A DNA stretch of 64,000 bases from Microbacterium dauci. GTDB lineage: Bacteria; Actinomycetota; Actinomycetes; Actinomycetales; Microbacteriaceae. The notes beneath the pieces are model-generated. The model was not told the origin of the DNA. It saw only the letters and a list, made by a program, of their open reading frames with translations, and made no database searches. Shown one piece after another: positions 23,307 through 32,404 of this stretch (positions are counted from its first letter, which is position 1; each line of letters begins with the position of its first letter). Where the stretch lies: NCBI RefSeq assembly GCF_030065535.1, contig NZ_JASJND010000006.1, positions 124,001-188,000 of the forward strand, in the 5' to 3' direction. Made by a program: the position numbers and the translations under genes.

Positions 23307-24464
23307 ATGCGCATCCTGCACACCTCCGACTGGCACATCGGGCGGACCTTCCACGGTCACAGCACGCTCGATGCGCTGCGTGGTGTGCTCGAGTCGCTGA
23401 CCGCACAGGTGCGCGAGCACGAGGTCGACGTCGTCATCGTCGCCGGCGACATCTTCGACTCCGCGACGCCCGCGGCCCCCTGCTACACGCTGCTCTCCGA
23501 CACGCTCGGCGCGCTCGCCGACACCGGCGCGACCGTCGTCGTGACCAGCGGCAACCACGACTCCGCCGCCCGCCTCGGCTTCCAAGCGGGGCTCCTGCGC
23601 AGCGGCATCCATGTGCTGACCGATCCCGATGGGGTGGGCACGCCGCTCACGCTCGCCGACGAGCACGGCCCCGTCCACGTCTACGGCATCCCGTTCCTCG
23701 AGCCGGCGCTCCTGCGCCACCGGAGCGATGGCTGGGCCGGTGCACGTTCGCAGGCTGCCGTCCTCGGGCAAGCGATGGACCTCATCCGCGCCGACCGGGG
23801 CGAGCGCGGCGGTCGCTCGGTCGCGATCGCGCACTGCTTCGCGGCCGGCGTCGCGCCGACGCCGCACCTCGAGCGCGACATCCAGCAGGGCGGCCTCGAC
23901 ATCGTGCCGCTGTCGACTTTCGACGGCGTCGACTACATGGCGCTCGGCCACATCCATGGCCGACAGCAGCTGTCCGACTCGGTCCGGTACGCCGGGGCCC
24001 CGCTGCACTACAGCTTCGGCGAGGGCGACAAGCCCCGCGGATCGTGGCTCGTCGACCTCGACGCCGACGGCCTCGCCGACGTCACCTGGCTCGGACTCCC
24101 GGTGCCGCGCGCACTCGTCACGCTCCGGGCGCCGTTGGAGCAGCTGTTGACGGATGCCGCGTTCGCCGCGCACGAAGACGCGTGGGTCTGCGCGGAGTAC
24201 ACCGATGACCTGCCCGAAGCCGATCCGCTGCGCCGTTTGCAGGCGCGGTTCCCGCACTGCGCGAAGGTCGTGCACGCCCCGGTGAACGCCGTCACCGACG
24301 AGCGCGTCAGCTACGTCTCGCGCGTGCGCGCCGCCAAGAGCGACCGTGACCTGGTCGAGGCGTTCCTCGTCCATGTGCGCGACGGCCACGGCGCGACCGA
24401 CGACGAAGCCGAGGTGCTCCGCGACGTGCTCGATGAGCGCGTGCGGGTGGAGGCGCTCGCGTGA
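23307..24464 (+). CDS. sbcD: Exonuclease SbcD (Mre11-type nuclease subunit)
   Basis: The 385-residue calcineurin-like phosphoesterase shows the nuclease metal motifs in order: TSDWHIGRTFHG (D-H), VVIVAGDIFDS (GD), VTSGNHDSAARL (GNHD), IAHCFAAG and ALGHIHGRQQ (GHIH). With SbcC it forms the nuclease that opens hairpins and trims blocked double-strand ends in DNA repair. The stop overlaps the sbcC GTG, as expected for a coupled complex. The C-terminal capping part is of normal length. Confidence 0.95.
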   Translation: MRILHTSDWHIGRTFHGHSTLDALRGVLESLTAQVREHEVDVVIVAGDIFDSATPAAPCYTLLSDTLGALADTGATVVVTSGNHDSAARLGFQAGLLRSGIHVLTDPDGVGTPLTLADEHGPVHVYGIPFLEPALLRHRSDGWAGARSQAAVLGQAMDLIRADRGERGGRSVAIAHCFAAGVAPTPHLERDIQQGGLDIVPLSTFDGVDYMALGHIHGRQQLSDSVRYAGAPLHYSFGEGDKPRGSWLVDLDADGLADVTWLGLPVPRALVTLRAPLEQLLTDAAFAAHEDAWVCAEYTDDLPEADPLRRLQARFPHCAKVVHAPVNAVTDERVSYVSRVRAAKSDRDLVEAFLVHVRDGHGATDDEAEVLRDVLDERVRVEALA

Positions 24465-27445
24465 AGCTGCACCGTCTCGAGATGACCGGGTTCGGGCCGT
24501 TCCGCGAGACGCAGGTCATCGATTTCGACGCGTTCGATCGTGAGGGTGTGTTCCTCATCTCCGGCCGCACCGGCGCCGGCAAGTCGAGCATCCTCGACGG
24601 CGTGAGTTTCGCGCTGTACGGCTCGGTGCCTCGCTACGACGGCGGCGACAAGCGGCTCCGCAGCGACCACTGCTTCCTCGGCGACCCGACTGAGGTGCGA
24701 CTCGAGTTCACCGTCGGCGGTACCCGCTGGCGGGTGACCCGGGCGCCCGAGTACGACCGGCCGGCGCAGCGCGGGGGCGGGCTCACCCCCGAGAAGGCGC
24801 GAGCCGAGGTCGAAGAGCTCGTCGCGGGCACGTGGGTCGGCCGTGCCGCGCGCCTGCGTGACGCGGGGGAGTTGCTGAGCGAGATCCTCGGGGTCAACGC
24901 GCAGCAGTTCCAGCAGGTCATCTTGCTCGCGCAGAACAAGTTCTCGCGCTTTCTCCTCGCGGGCAACAACGAGCGGCAGCACCTACTGCGAACCCTCTTC
25001 GGCACGCAGCGCTTCGAGAAGTACCGAGACGACCTCGAACAGCGCCGCCGCGCCGCGCAGGCCGAGCTCGACGAGGGCGGGACGACCGCGCGCACGCTGC
25101 TTGACGTCGCGGAACGTCACGTCGCAGCGAACGGGATCGGCTCGGACGACGATGCAGGCGAGACCGCCGACCTCGATACGCGCCGCGCGGCCGTCGCCGT
25201 CGCGGTGCAGCGCGCCGACTACCGGGTCGAGGCCCGCGGGCACGAGCGCGCCGCCGCCGACGCGGCGGCGACCGCGGCTGCCGCCGTGTACCGCGACCTC
25301 GTCGCTCGCGCCGAGCGGCTCACCGAGCTCGCGGCAGCCCGCGCCGAGCTTGACCGCCTCGACGCCGAGACCGCCGACGTCACGGCTGATCGTGCCCGCC
25401 TCGAGCTGGCGCGCGCCGCCGCCGTGCTGCAGCCGGTGATGGATGCCGCCGACCGCGCCACCGCCGCCGAGGCCGCCGCAACCATTGACCTCGAGGCCGC
25501 CCGTGCCGCGTGGCAGGCGGACGGCGACGACGACGACCTCGACCGCGTGATCGACGAGCTCACTGCCGCGATCTCCCGCGCCGATGCGGCCCTCGCCGTG
25601 GAGCGCGAGCTGCAGACGAGGACGGAATCGCATGCGCGTCGGATCATCGACCTCACCGACGCCGAGGCCGCACTCGGCGCGATCGAAACTGCCGCCGCGG
25701 CCCTGCCGGAGCGGCGCTCGGCGGTCGAGGCAGCGCTCGTCACGGCCCGCGCCGGCTCCGCGCGGCTCGCCGACGCGCAGGCCGCGCACGCGCGTGCGGT
25801 CGCGGCCGTCGCTGCCTCGGGCGAGGTCGAATCGCTGACCGCTGTCGCCGCCGAGGCGGATGCCACCCACCTCCGTGCTGCCGACGCCGATCAGGCCGCG
25901 GCCACCGCTCTCGCAGAGCTGCTGCGGCGCCGGCTCGACGGGTACGCGGGCGAACTCGCCGCCGCGCTCGTCGACGGTGAGGCGTGCGCGGTGTGCGGCT
26001 CGACGGCACACCCGGCGCCGGCAGTGCACACCGGCGAGCCGGTCACCGACGACGCCCTCGCGGACGCCGAAGTGGCTCGGGATGCCGCCGCGTCGGCCAC
26101 CCGCACCGCCGCCGAGACGGCGCGCACCGCGCGCGAGCGTCTGGCCGCGGGGCTCGCGCGCTCCGGCGGGCGGACCATCGAGCAGGCGCGCGATGATCTC
26201 GCCGCGGCCGAAGCCGCCGTCGACACCGCCCTCGCGGCGCAGACCGACGCTCAGCGTCACACCGACGAACTTGCGCAGCTCGATGCCCTCGCCGCCGACG
26301 CCCGCAGCGAGGCCGCCGCGCTCCGCGACCGGATCGCCAGCCTGCGGGAAGCGCAGGCGGTGGATGCCGCCGCCATCGCCACCGCGCAAGCCGCCGTCGA
26401 CGACGCGCGCGGCGAGCAGCCCACCGTGGCGGCGCGGCTCGCAGACGACACGGCGCGCCGGGACGTGGCCCGCGCGTTGCGCACCGCGCGACAGGCGCAC
26501 GCGGAGCGAGCCAGCGCGGCCGCAGAAGCCGCGACGCTGCTCGGCGAGCGCCTCGCGGACAGCACCTTCGCCACCGTCGACGATGCTCGGGCCGCGGCGC
26601 TCGGTGCCTCGGAGCAGCACGCCATCGAGGCCCGGGTGACCGAGCACGCCGCCGCCCTCGCCGCCGCGAAAGGGCGCGCACTCGACCTCGAACTCCAGAC
26701 CGCCGGCGACCGCATCGACCCCGAGGCGGTCACCACTGCAGCGGATGCCGCGGCCGCGGCCGAAGCCGCCCGGAGCGCGGCGATCGCCGCGCTCGCCGAC
26801 GCGACGACCGCGGCGACGACGCTCCGCCACCATCTCGACCGTGTTGACGCTGCCCTCGCCGCGATGGCCGGTCGCGCAGCTGCCGCCGCAACCGTCGCCC
26901 GCCTCGCCGATACGGTCGCGGGGCGCGAGCCGAACACCCGGAAGATGGATCTCGAGACGTTCGTGCTCGCCGCCGAACTCGAAGAGATCGTCGCGGCGGC
27001 AAACGTCCGACTGGCAGAGATGTCGAGCGGTCGGTTCACCCTGCACCACAGCGATGCGCGGCAGGCCCGGGGCGCGGCATCCGGTCTCGGCATCGACGTG
27101 CTCGACGCGCACACCGGCAAGCTCCGCTCGCCGCAGTCGCTATCGGGCGGTGAGACGTTCCTCGCGTCGCTCGCGCTCGCACTCGGGCTCGCCGAGGTCG
27201 TCACCTCGCGCGCGGGCGGGATCCGACTCGACACCCTCTTCGTCGACGAGGGCTTCGGCTCGCTCGACCCCGAGACGCTCGAACTCGCGATGCGGACGCT
27301 CGACGAACTCCGTGCCGGTGGTCGCGTGGTCGGCGTCATCAGCCACGTCGAGGCGATGAAGGAGCAGATCCCCGCGCAGCTCGTCGTCGAGGCGTCGCCC
27401 GACGGGCCGAGTCGCATCCTGCAGGACGCGGCCGTCGCCAGCTGA
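24461..27445 (+). CDS. sbcC: Exonuclease SbcC (Rad50-type ATPase subunit)
   Basis: The 994-residue SMC-like ATPase has Walker A GRTGAGKSS (about residues 35-43) at the N-terminus and, at the C-terminus, signature LSGGETFLASLALALGLAEVV and Walker B DTLFVDEGFGSLD. The long Ala-rich middle is coiled coil. C509 and C512 in CAVCGSTAHP form the zinc-hook CXXC at the coil tip. It partners SbcD. Translation starts at a GTG overlapping the sbcD stop. Confidence 0.95.
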   Translation: MKLHRLEMTGFGPFRETQVIDFDAFDREGVFLISGRTGAGKSSILDGVSFALYGSVPRYDGGDKRLRSDHCFLGDPTEVRLEFTVGGTRWRVTRAPEYDRPAQRGGGLTPEKARAEVEELVAGTWVGRAARLRDAGELLSEILGVNAQQFQQVILLAQNKFSRFLLAGNNERQHLLRTLFGTQRFEKYRDDLEQRRRAAQAELDEGGTTARTLLDVAERHVAANGIGSDDDAGETADLDTRRAAVAVAVQRADYRVEARGHERAAADAAATAAAAVYRDLVARAERLTELAAARAELDRLDAETADVTADRARLELARAAAVLQPVMDAADRATAAEAAATIDLEAARAAWQADGDDDDLDRVIDELTAAISRADAALAVERELQTRTESHARRIIDLTDAEAALGAIETAAAALPERRSAVEAALVTARAGSARLADAQAAHARAVAAVAASGEVESLTAVAAEADATHLRAADADQAAATALAELLRRRLDGYAGELAAALVDGEACAVCGSTAHPAPAVHTGEPVTDDALADAEVARDAAASATRTAAETARTARERLAAGLARSGGRTIEQARDDLAAAEAAVDTALAAQTDAQRHTDELAQLDALAADARSEAAALRDRIASLREAQAVDAAAIATAQAAVDDARGEQPTVAARLADDTARRDVARALRTARQAHAERASAAAEAATLLGERLADSTFATVDDARAAALGASEQHAIEARVTEHAAALAAAKGRALDLELQTAGDRIDPEAVTTAADAAAAAEAARSAAIAALADATTAATTLRHHLDRVDAALAAMAGRAAAAATVARLADTVAGREPNTRKMDLETFVLAAELEEIVAAANVRLAEMSSGRFTLHHSDARQARGAASGLGIDVLDAHTGKLRSPQSLSGGETFLASLALALGLAEVVTSRAGGIRLDTLFVDEGFGSLDPETLELAMRTLDELRAGGRVVGVISHVEAMKEQIPAQLVVEASPDGPSRILQDAAVAS

Positions 27446-27525
27446 GCGCGAGACGGCCAGGCCGCGCAGCGTGCCGAGCAGACCCGGCGAGACAGTCAGC
27501 CCGCGGGGAGCGCCGCGCAGACCGA

Positions 27526-28194
27526 TCAGGTCAGACGGTACCCGACCCCGCGCACCGTCTCGATGCGGTCCTGTCCGAGCTTCTGGCGCAGATACCCGAC
27601 ATACACGTCGGCGACGTTCGAGCCGGGATCGAAGTCGTAGCCCCACACGCGGCTCAGCAGCTGCTCGCGGCTGAGCACCTGACCCGGGTTGCGCACGAAC
27701 TCCTCGGCGAGGGCGAACTCCCGAGCCGACAACTCCACCCGACGTTCCCCGACGCGCGCTTCGCGTGTGCGGATGTCGAGCAGCAGGTCGCGGTGGGTGA
27801 GCGCCGGGGTCGCGCCGGTGTCGTCGTCCTTCCGCATCCGTAGCCGGATGCGGGCAAGCAGCTCGTCGAACCGGAACGGCTTGCCGAGGTAGTCGTCCGC
27901 GCCGCCCTCGAGCCCCGCGACGGTGTCCTTCACGTCGACGCGTGCGGTGAGCATGATGACGGGCATCCGCGAGCCGCTGCCGCGCAGCTGCTCCAGCACC
28001 TCGAACCCGTCCATCTCGGGCAGGTTCACATCCAGGATCAGCAGGTCGAACTCGTCGGTCTGCGCCAGGTGCAGCGCCATCGTCCCGGTCGGGGCGATGC
28101 GGGTCGCGAATCCGGCGGCGCGCAACCCTTTCTCGACGAAACCCGAGATGCGGGCCTCGTCCTCGGCGATCAACACGGAAGCCACGTCATGCAT
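27526..28194 (-). CDS. OmpR-family DNA-binding response regulator
   Basis: The 222-residue protein has an N-terminal receiver domain with acidic pair AEDEA, phospho-acceptor Asp in LLILDVNLPEMDG, Thr/Ala region IMLTAR and Lys in GKPFRFDELLAR. The C-terminal winged helix has LSAREFALAEEFVRNPGQVLSREQLLSRVWGYDFDP and TVRGVGYRLT. It is the output partner of the histidine kinase whose gene overlaps its start by 8 bp. GAGAGG precedes the ATG at 28194; a longer frame further upstream lies inside the kinase gene. The gene converges on sbcC with an 80-bp gap that shows no clear terminator. Confidence 0.93.
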   Translation of the reverse strand: MHDVASVLIAEDEARISGFVEKGLRAAGFATRIAPTGTMALHLAQTDEFDLLILDVNLPEMDGFEVLEQLRGSGSRMPVIMLTARVDVKDTVAGLEGGADDYLGKPFRFDELLARIRLRMRKDDDTGATPALTHRDLLLDIRTREARVGERRVELSAREFALAEEFVRNPGQVLSREQLLSRVWGYDFDPGSNVADVYVGYLRQKLGQDRIETVRGVGYRLT

Positions 28195-29683
28195 CCTCTC
28201 GGACCAGCGGGGGGAGCGGCGGCGCCGGTGCCACCACGGGGGAAAGGATGTCGATCGGGTCGGGCTCCGCAGCGGCGTGCGGGATCGCGATGAGGAACAC
28301 CGCACCGCCGCCGGCAGCGTCCGCCACCCGCACGCTGCCACCGTGGGCGCGCGCGATGACCTGCACGATGTTGAGGCCGAGGCCGCTGCCGCCGTTCTCC
28401 TCGCCGCGGTGGAACCGCTCGAACACGAGCCGTTTCGCCTCGTCGGGTACTCCGGCACCGTGGTCGCGCACCCAGAACTCGACGGCACCCGGCACGATGC
28501 GGCTGCCCATCACGATGTCGCCGCCCCCGTGCGTCACCGCATTCTGCGCGAGCTGCAGCAGCGCCTGCGTGAGTCGATCGGCGTCTGCCTCGATCACGAC
28601 GTCGGCGATGTTCCCCGCGACGACCGTCGCACCCGCGATCGACGACGCCTTCCGCACGACCTGCTGCATCAGGTCACCGGCGTCCACCGGCATCTTGGTG
28701 ACCGGCGCCGGTCCGTGGAGGGATGCCGCGCTCGCGAGGTCCTGCACGAGGCCCGCCATGCGATCGAGTTCGTCGACGGCGAGGTCGCGTGAGGTCGCAG
28801 CATCCGCAGGATCCATCGGATCCATGACCTCGAGGTTGCCGCGGACGATCGTGATCGGTGTCTTCAGCTCGTGCCCGACATCGCTCAGCAGCTGCCGCTG
28901 CGAGTCGAGTGCCGCGTCGAGGCGGTCGAGCATCGCGTTGATGGTCTCGGCGAGATCGGCCACGTCGTCTCGGCCGTCGATGGGGAGCCGTTCGCTGAGC
29001 GACTGCCCCGACACCCGTTCGGCCGTCTCGCGCATCCGGCGCAGCGGGCGCAGCAGTCGGGTCGACACGATGAAGGCGACGGCGGTCACGACGAGCAGCG
29101 CCCCGCCGGCCGCCCACAGGTAGGCGGTGCCGGCATCGCTGAGTTCCGCGAGCTCCGCGTCGATGTCATAGGCGAGGACGAACACCGTCTCCTCCGCAGC
29201 GGTCGCGCCCTCGACGGCAATCGGCGCGGCGAGGTAGCGCCACGCGACGTCTTCTTCTATGTACGAACCGATCACCGGGTCGCTGCCCGCGACGGCGCCG
29301 GCTGCGTGCGCGGCGAATCCGGGCGCTGACGTCAGGTCCAGGTCCAGTCGGATGCCGGGCTTCATCACCGCCCGCCCGCCGATGACGCCGAGCGCACCGG
29401 TGTTGTCGTCGGGGCTCATCCGCTGGACGACCTCATAGAGGGCCGCGTCTGCCGCGTCCCATGTGCCGCCGCCGTCCTCGCCGTTCTCGACGATGAAGCG
29501 GGCGGAATCGAGGTTGTCGTGCAGGCGGTCGTCGATGTTGCGCAGGATGTTGCCGCGCTCGACGAAGAACACGGTGACACCCACCGATGCCAGCCCGAGG
29601 GCGGCGACGAGCGTGATCGCCGTCACGATGCGGGTGCGCACCGACACGGCGAAGCGCCGACGGCGGCGAGCGGTCTCGTCCAT
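28187..29683 (-). CDS. Sensor histidine kinase
   Basis: The 498-residue membrane kinase has two membrane helices flanking an extracytoplasmic sensor of roughly 160 residues, then a HAMP domain (RLLRPLRRMRETAERVS). The dimerisation His is in SDVGHELKTPITIV. The ATPase domain shows N-box QLAQNAV, G1 DHGAGVPDE, F-box FERFHRG and G2 GGSGLGLNIV. It phosphorylates the adjacent regulator. The C-terminal tail is Pro/Ala-rich. The ligand is unknown. No ribosome-binding site is obvious at the ATG at 29683; AATACT lies 6 nt upstream and could be a leaderless -10 box. Confidence 0.93.
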   Translation of the reverse strand: MDETARRRRRFAVSVRTRIVTAITLVAALGLASVGVTVFFVERGNILRNIDDRLHDNLDSARFIVENGEDGGGTWDAADAALYEVVQRMSPDDNTGALGVIGGRAVMKPGIRLDLDLTSAPGFAAHAAGAVAGSDPVIGSYIEEDVAWRYLAAPIAVEGATAAEETVFVLAYDIDAELAELSDAGTAYLWAAGGALLVVTAVAFIVSTRLLRPLRRMRETAERVSGQSLSERLPIDGRDDVADLAETINAMLDRLDAALDSQRQLLSDVGHELKTPITIVRGNLEVMDPMDPADAATSRDLAVDELDRMAGLVQDLASAASLHGPAPVTKMPVDAGDLMQQVVRKASSIAGATVVAGNIADVVIEADADRLTQALLQLAQNAVTHGGGDIVMGSRIVPGAVEFWVRDHGAGVPDEAKRLVFERFHRGEENGGSGLGLNIVQVIARAHGGSVRVADAAGGGAVFLIAIPHAAAEPDPIDILSPVVAPAPPLPPLVREDA

Positions 29684-29773
29684 GTCTTCAGTATTGCGAG
29701 TCGGGAGAAGGAGCCGTCGAAGTCTAAGAGAGGTCTCACACCACTCTTGCCACGGACATGGTGGGATCGGAAT

Positions 29774-30943
29774 GTGTCCGACGTCCTCGATGCCGAAGCC
29801 GATCTCCTCGGCGATGCGCTCGAGCTCGATCCCGCCGCGCTGACGGTGATCAGCCGCGAGCCGCTCGGGCGCGGTGTCGTGGCCGGCTACCGGATCCCCG
29901 CCGAGTCCGAGGTCATCGCGTACGTGGACACCTCGCTGATCGACGTCGCCGCGGAGACCGGACTGGCACTCGAGGGGGTCGCCCGCGTCTGGATGCACCC
30001 CGCCGATCCTCATCTTCCAGCGCTCGCACCGGCCGCGTTCGGTCATGCTGCGCAGGCGCTGCTCGCCCGGATCGGCATCGCGGCGACCGGATCGCCGCAG
30101 ATGGTCGCCTACCGCCCCGGTCGCCGCGCCGTCCTCCGGCTCGCCGGTGCCGCGGGCGTCGACGCCTGGGTGAAAGTCGTCCGGCCCTCCCGAGTCGAGC
30201 GGATCGTCGAGGTGCACGCCGCGCTCCGCGCCGCAGGGCTCCCAGTCCCGGCGGTCCGCGGGTGGTCACCCGACGGTCTGCTGGTCCTCGACCGTGCCGA
30301 GGGTGTGGCTGCGACCGACACCGCGTGGCATCCGCTCGCCCTCCTCGACGAGATCGACGAGCTGCGCGGCCGTCTCGCGGTCGCAGCACTCCCCGGGCGC
30401 GCGCGTACTTCGTTGTTGTCGCGTCGCGATTGGTACACGGAGCGGCTCGTCCGCGCACTCCCCGCCCACGCCGACGAGATCACGGCGCTCGCCGCGTCGA
30501 TCGGTGACGATGCACCGGATGCCGCGCGCGCGGTCATCCACGGCGACCTGCACCTCGGGCAGCTCTTCCTCGACCCGGGCACCGGGCGCATCAGCGGCCT
30601 CATCGACGTCGACACCGCAGGGCGCGGCGCTCCCGTCGACGATCTCGCCGCCTTCCTCGGGCACATCATCACGAGCGCGACCCTCACCGCCGACCTGCGC
30701 GATGCCGATCACGTGTGGGCCTTGGCGGATGCCGCATGGGAGCGGTGGGGGCGGGCACCCCGCGCCGGCGCGCTGTCGGCCGTGCATCTCCTGGGCCACG
30801 CGCTGGCCGCGACGCAGCTCGGAGCGACCGGTCGTGCCGTGGGGCTGCTCGCCGTCGCGCGCACGCTCGTCGATGCCGCTGACGAACCTAAGACCCCTCT
30901 CATCGACGCCTTCGAGACGACTTACGGCCGCCGAGCACACTGA
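29774..30943 (+). CDS. Aminoglycoside-phosphotransferase-like kinase (APH family)
   Basis: The 389-residue protein carries the APH/choline-kinase fold: a glycine-rich N-lobe, AWVKVVRPSRVERIVEVHAAL, with Lys and Glu for nucleotide binding, the Brenner motif VIHGDLHLGQLFLD and the metal-binding GLIDVDTAGRG. Members phosphorylate small molecules such as aminoglycosides, choline, homoserine or sugars; the substrate here is not evident. I chose a GTG at 29774, since the nearest ATG (29758) is out of frame. The next gene encodes a small exported protein and may be co-expressed. Confidence 0.8.
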   Translation: MSDVLDAEADLLGDALELDPAALTVISREPLGRGVVAGYRIPAESEVIAYVDTSLIDVAAETGLALEGVARVWMHPADPHLPALAPAAFGHAAQALLARIGIAATGSPQMVAYRPGRRAVLRLAGAAGVDAWVKVVRPSRVERIVEVHAALRAAGLPVPAVRGWSPDGLLVLDRAEGVAATDTAWHPLALLDEIDELRGRLAVAALPGRARTSLLSRRDWYTERLVRALPAHADEITALAASIGDDAPDAARAVIHGDLHLGQLFLDPGTGRISGLIDVDTAGRGAPVDDLAAFLGHIITSATLTADLRDADHVWALADAAWERWGRAPRAGALSAVHLLGHALAATQLGATGRAVGLLAVARTLVDAADEPKTPLIDAFETTYGRRAH

Positions 30944-30989
30944 ATGCAGCGCGGTCATCCGATCGCGATTCCCACACGGAGGAGACATC

Positions 30990-31418
30990 ATGAAGAACAA
31001 GAAGTGGGTCGCTTACGGCGTGACCGGAATCGTCGGGATCGGCATCCTCGCCGGTGGCGCCGGCGCCGCCGCCGCGGCCATGGACCTGCGCACCGCCGAC
31101 GGCACGACGATCCCCGGTGGCGGACTCACCGGCAAGAACGGCGGGCTGCTCGAGCGCCCCACCATCCAGCTCAGCGTCACCGGTTCGGCCGTCACGGTCG
31201 TCTCGGCGCCCTCGCCGACGCCGGTCGCCAGCGCCGTCTCGCCCGCCACGCCGGCATCGCCCGCGTCGCCCGCCACGCCGGCATCGCCGGTGTCGGCCGC
31301 GTCGCCGGTGTCGGCTGCGTCGCCGGTCTCGGTCGCCTCGCCGGTCTCGGCTGCGTCCCCCGCCAGCCCGGTCTCGGCTGCGAGCCCCGCTTCGGTGGCA
31401 TCCGCCGGCTCGAACTGA
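30990..31418 (+). CDS. Small exported low-complexity protein (Ala/Ser/Pro repeats)
   Basis: The 142-residue protein starts MKNKKWVAYGV and has a hydrophobic signal or anchor (about residues 7-31). After it come about 40 mixed residues and then about 65 residues of near-repetitive SPVSAA/SPATPA units, ending in ASAGSN. No known fold is visible. The tail resembles an extended wall-spanning or stalk segment. GGAGGAG sits 6 nt before the ATG. It lies 46 bp after the kinase-like gene and is followed by a strong terminator. Function unknown. Confidence 0.65.
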   Translation: MKNKKWVAYGVTGIVGIGILAGGAGAAAAAMDLRTADGTTIPGGGLTGKNGGLLERPTIQLSVTGSAVTVVSAPSPTPVASAVSPATPASPASPATPASPVSAASPVSAASPVSVASPVSAASPASPVSAASPASVASAGSN

Positions 31419-31433
31419 CGAACCCGTTCCAGC

Positions 31434-31469
31434 CACGACGCCCTCGGTCTTCGGACCGGGGGCGTCGTG
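31434..31469 (+). terminator. Strong hairpin with a UUCG tetraloop
   Basis: A 16-bp stem (31434-31449 with 31454-31469, one T-G wobble) is closed by the exceptionally stable cUUCGg tetraloop. It lies 15 bp after the repeat protein stop and ends that transcript. There is no long T-run. Confidence 0.75.
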
Positions 31470-31474
31470 CTGTC

Positions 31475-31480
31475 TAGGCT
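31475..31480 (+). promoter_or_regulatory. Predicted -10 box (TAGGCT) of a leaderless small membrane protein gene
   Basis: TAGGCT lies exactly 6 nt before the ATG at 31487 and directly after the terminator hairpin. Confidence 0.45.
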
Positions 31481-31486
31481 GGACGC

Positions 31487-31666
31487 ATGAACAAGAGCAT
31501 GCTGTGGACGATCCTCGGGGTCATCGCCGCGATCGTCATCGCGTGGTTCGTCGTGAACATCGTGCTGTCGACGATCTTCTTCATCGCGAAGCTCATCCTC
31601 GTCGTGATCGTGGCACTGATCGTGTTCGGCGTGCTGCGCTGGTTCTTCACGCGCCGCGACGCCTGA
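31487..31666 (+). CDS. Small membrane protein, 59 residues
   Basis: The protein begins MNKSMLWTILGVIAAIVIAW and is almost entirely hydrophobic, consistent with two membrane helices (about residues 6-25 and 28-50). It has a short basic tail ending FFTRRDA. There is no recognised family. A leaderless promoter box precedes it. It is 22 bp from the convergent nucleosidase gene. Confidence 0.6.
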   Translation: MNKSMLWTILGVIAAIVIAWFVVNIVLSTIFFIAKLILVVIVALIVFGVLRWFFTRRDA

Positions 31667-31688
31667 CCGGCGTCACGCCTGAGCGGCG

Positions 31689-32246
31689 TCAGACGCCGTA
31701 GAGCTCGCCGACCCGCTCCCGCAGCAGCACGCTGCAGGCGGCGACGGCCGCTCGCCAGTCGGTGATCGCGTCGTCCTGCGCGTTGTCGGAGACGGCCTTG
31801 AGCACGCGGATCGGCACCCCGTACTGCTGCGCCACCCAGATGTAGGCGTAGGTCTCCATGTCGACGAGCAATCCGCCGAGCTCGCGGATCGCCTCGACGG
31901 TCGCAGCGTCGTCGACGAAGTGGTCGCCCGTCGCGATCGTCACGCCCTCGCGCCCCGCGATAGTGACCAGCGGCGGCAGCGAGACGTGCTGTCCGGCGAT
32001 GCCGTCGACGTCCGAGACATCGTGCTGCAGGGCAGTCGTGACGTCGTGGACGCCGACCGTCGCCGCGTCGACCGCGCCGGCGGTGCCGACGACGAGCACC
32101 TCGTCGTACTCTGCGCGGTCGAGCGCCCGGGTGAGGGCGTACGTCGCCTGCAGTTTGCCGGGGCCGGTGACGAGGCGTTCGAACCCGGGGAGGGTCTCGG
32201 GGAACGCGGACAGTTCGGAGTCGAGCGCGGCGACGAGGAGCTTCAC
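31689..32246 (-). CDS. Nucleosidase of the PNP/MTAN superfamily (MTA/SAH nucleosidase-like)
   Basis: The 185-residue protein has the nucleoside phosphorylase/hydrolase fold. LLVAALDSELSAF matches the start of MTA/SAH nucleosidases; VVGTAGAVD is the phosphate or water loop; ATGDHFVDD follows; LLVDMETYAYIWVAQQYGVPI is the VxMExxA-type substrate motif; and RVLKAVSDNAQ carries the catalytic Asp. It would cleave purine nucleosides such as methylthioadenosine or S-adenosylhomocysteine. The start is a GTG at 32246. The frame extends upstream without a better start. Confidence 0.8.
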   Translation of the reverse strand: MKLLVAALDSELSAFPETLPGFERLVTGPGKLQATYALTRALDRAEYDEVLVVGTAGAVDAATVGVHDVTTALQHDVSDVDGIAGQHVSLPPLVTIAGREGVTIATGDHFVDDAATVEAIRELGGLLVDMETYAYIWVAQQYGVPIRVLKAVSDNAQDDAITDWRAAVAACSVLLRERVGELYGV

Positions 32247-32404
32247 CCCACCATTGTCCCTCGCATCGGTACGCCGAGCCGACGCGAAGCACTGCGCACA
32301 GCGGCTTCCGTCGACCGATCGCGTCGGCTCGCGCGTCCGGTGGCACCGCCAAGCGGCAGACTGGAGGTGCACTGGGCGACGCCCGGCGGAGGAGGCGAGG
32401 ACGG

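Noticed and set aside
29519..29773. N-terminal extension of the phosphotransferase-like gene
   Set aside because: It overlaps the histidine kinase start and promoter region on the opposite strand; a GTG at 29774 is the more economical start.
31200..31400. Ser/Ala/Pro repeat DNA as a CRISPR-like array
   Set aside because: The repeats are in frame inside a coding region, short and without unique spacers.
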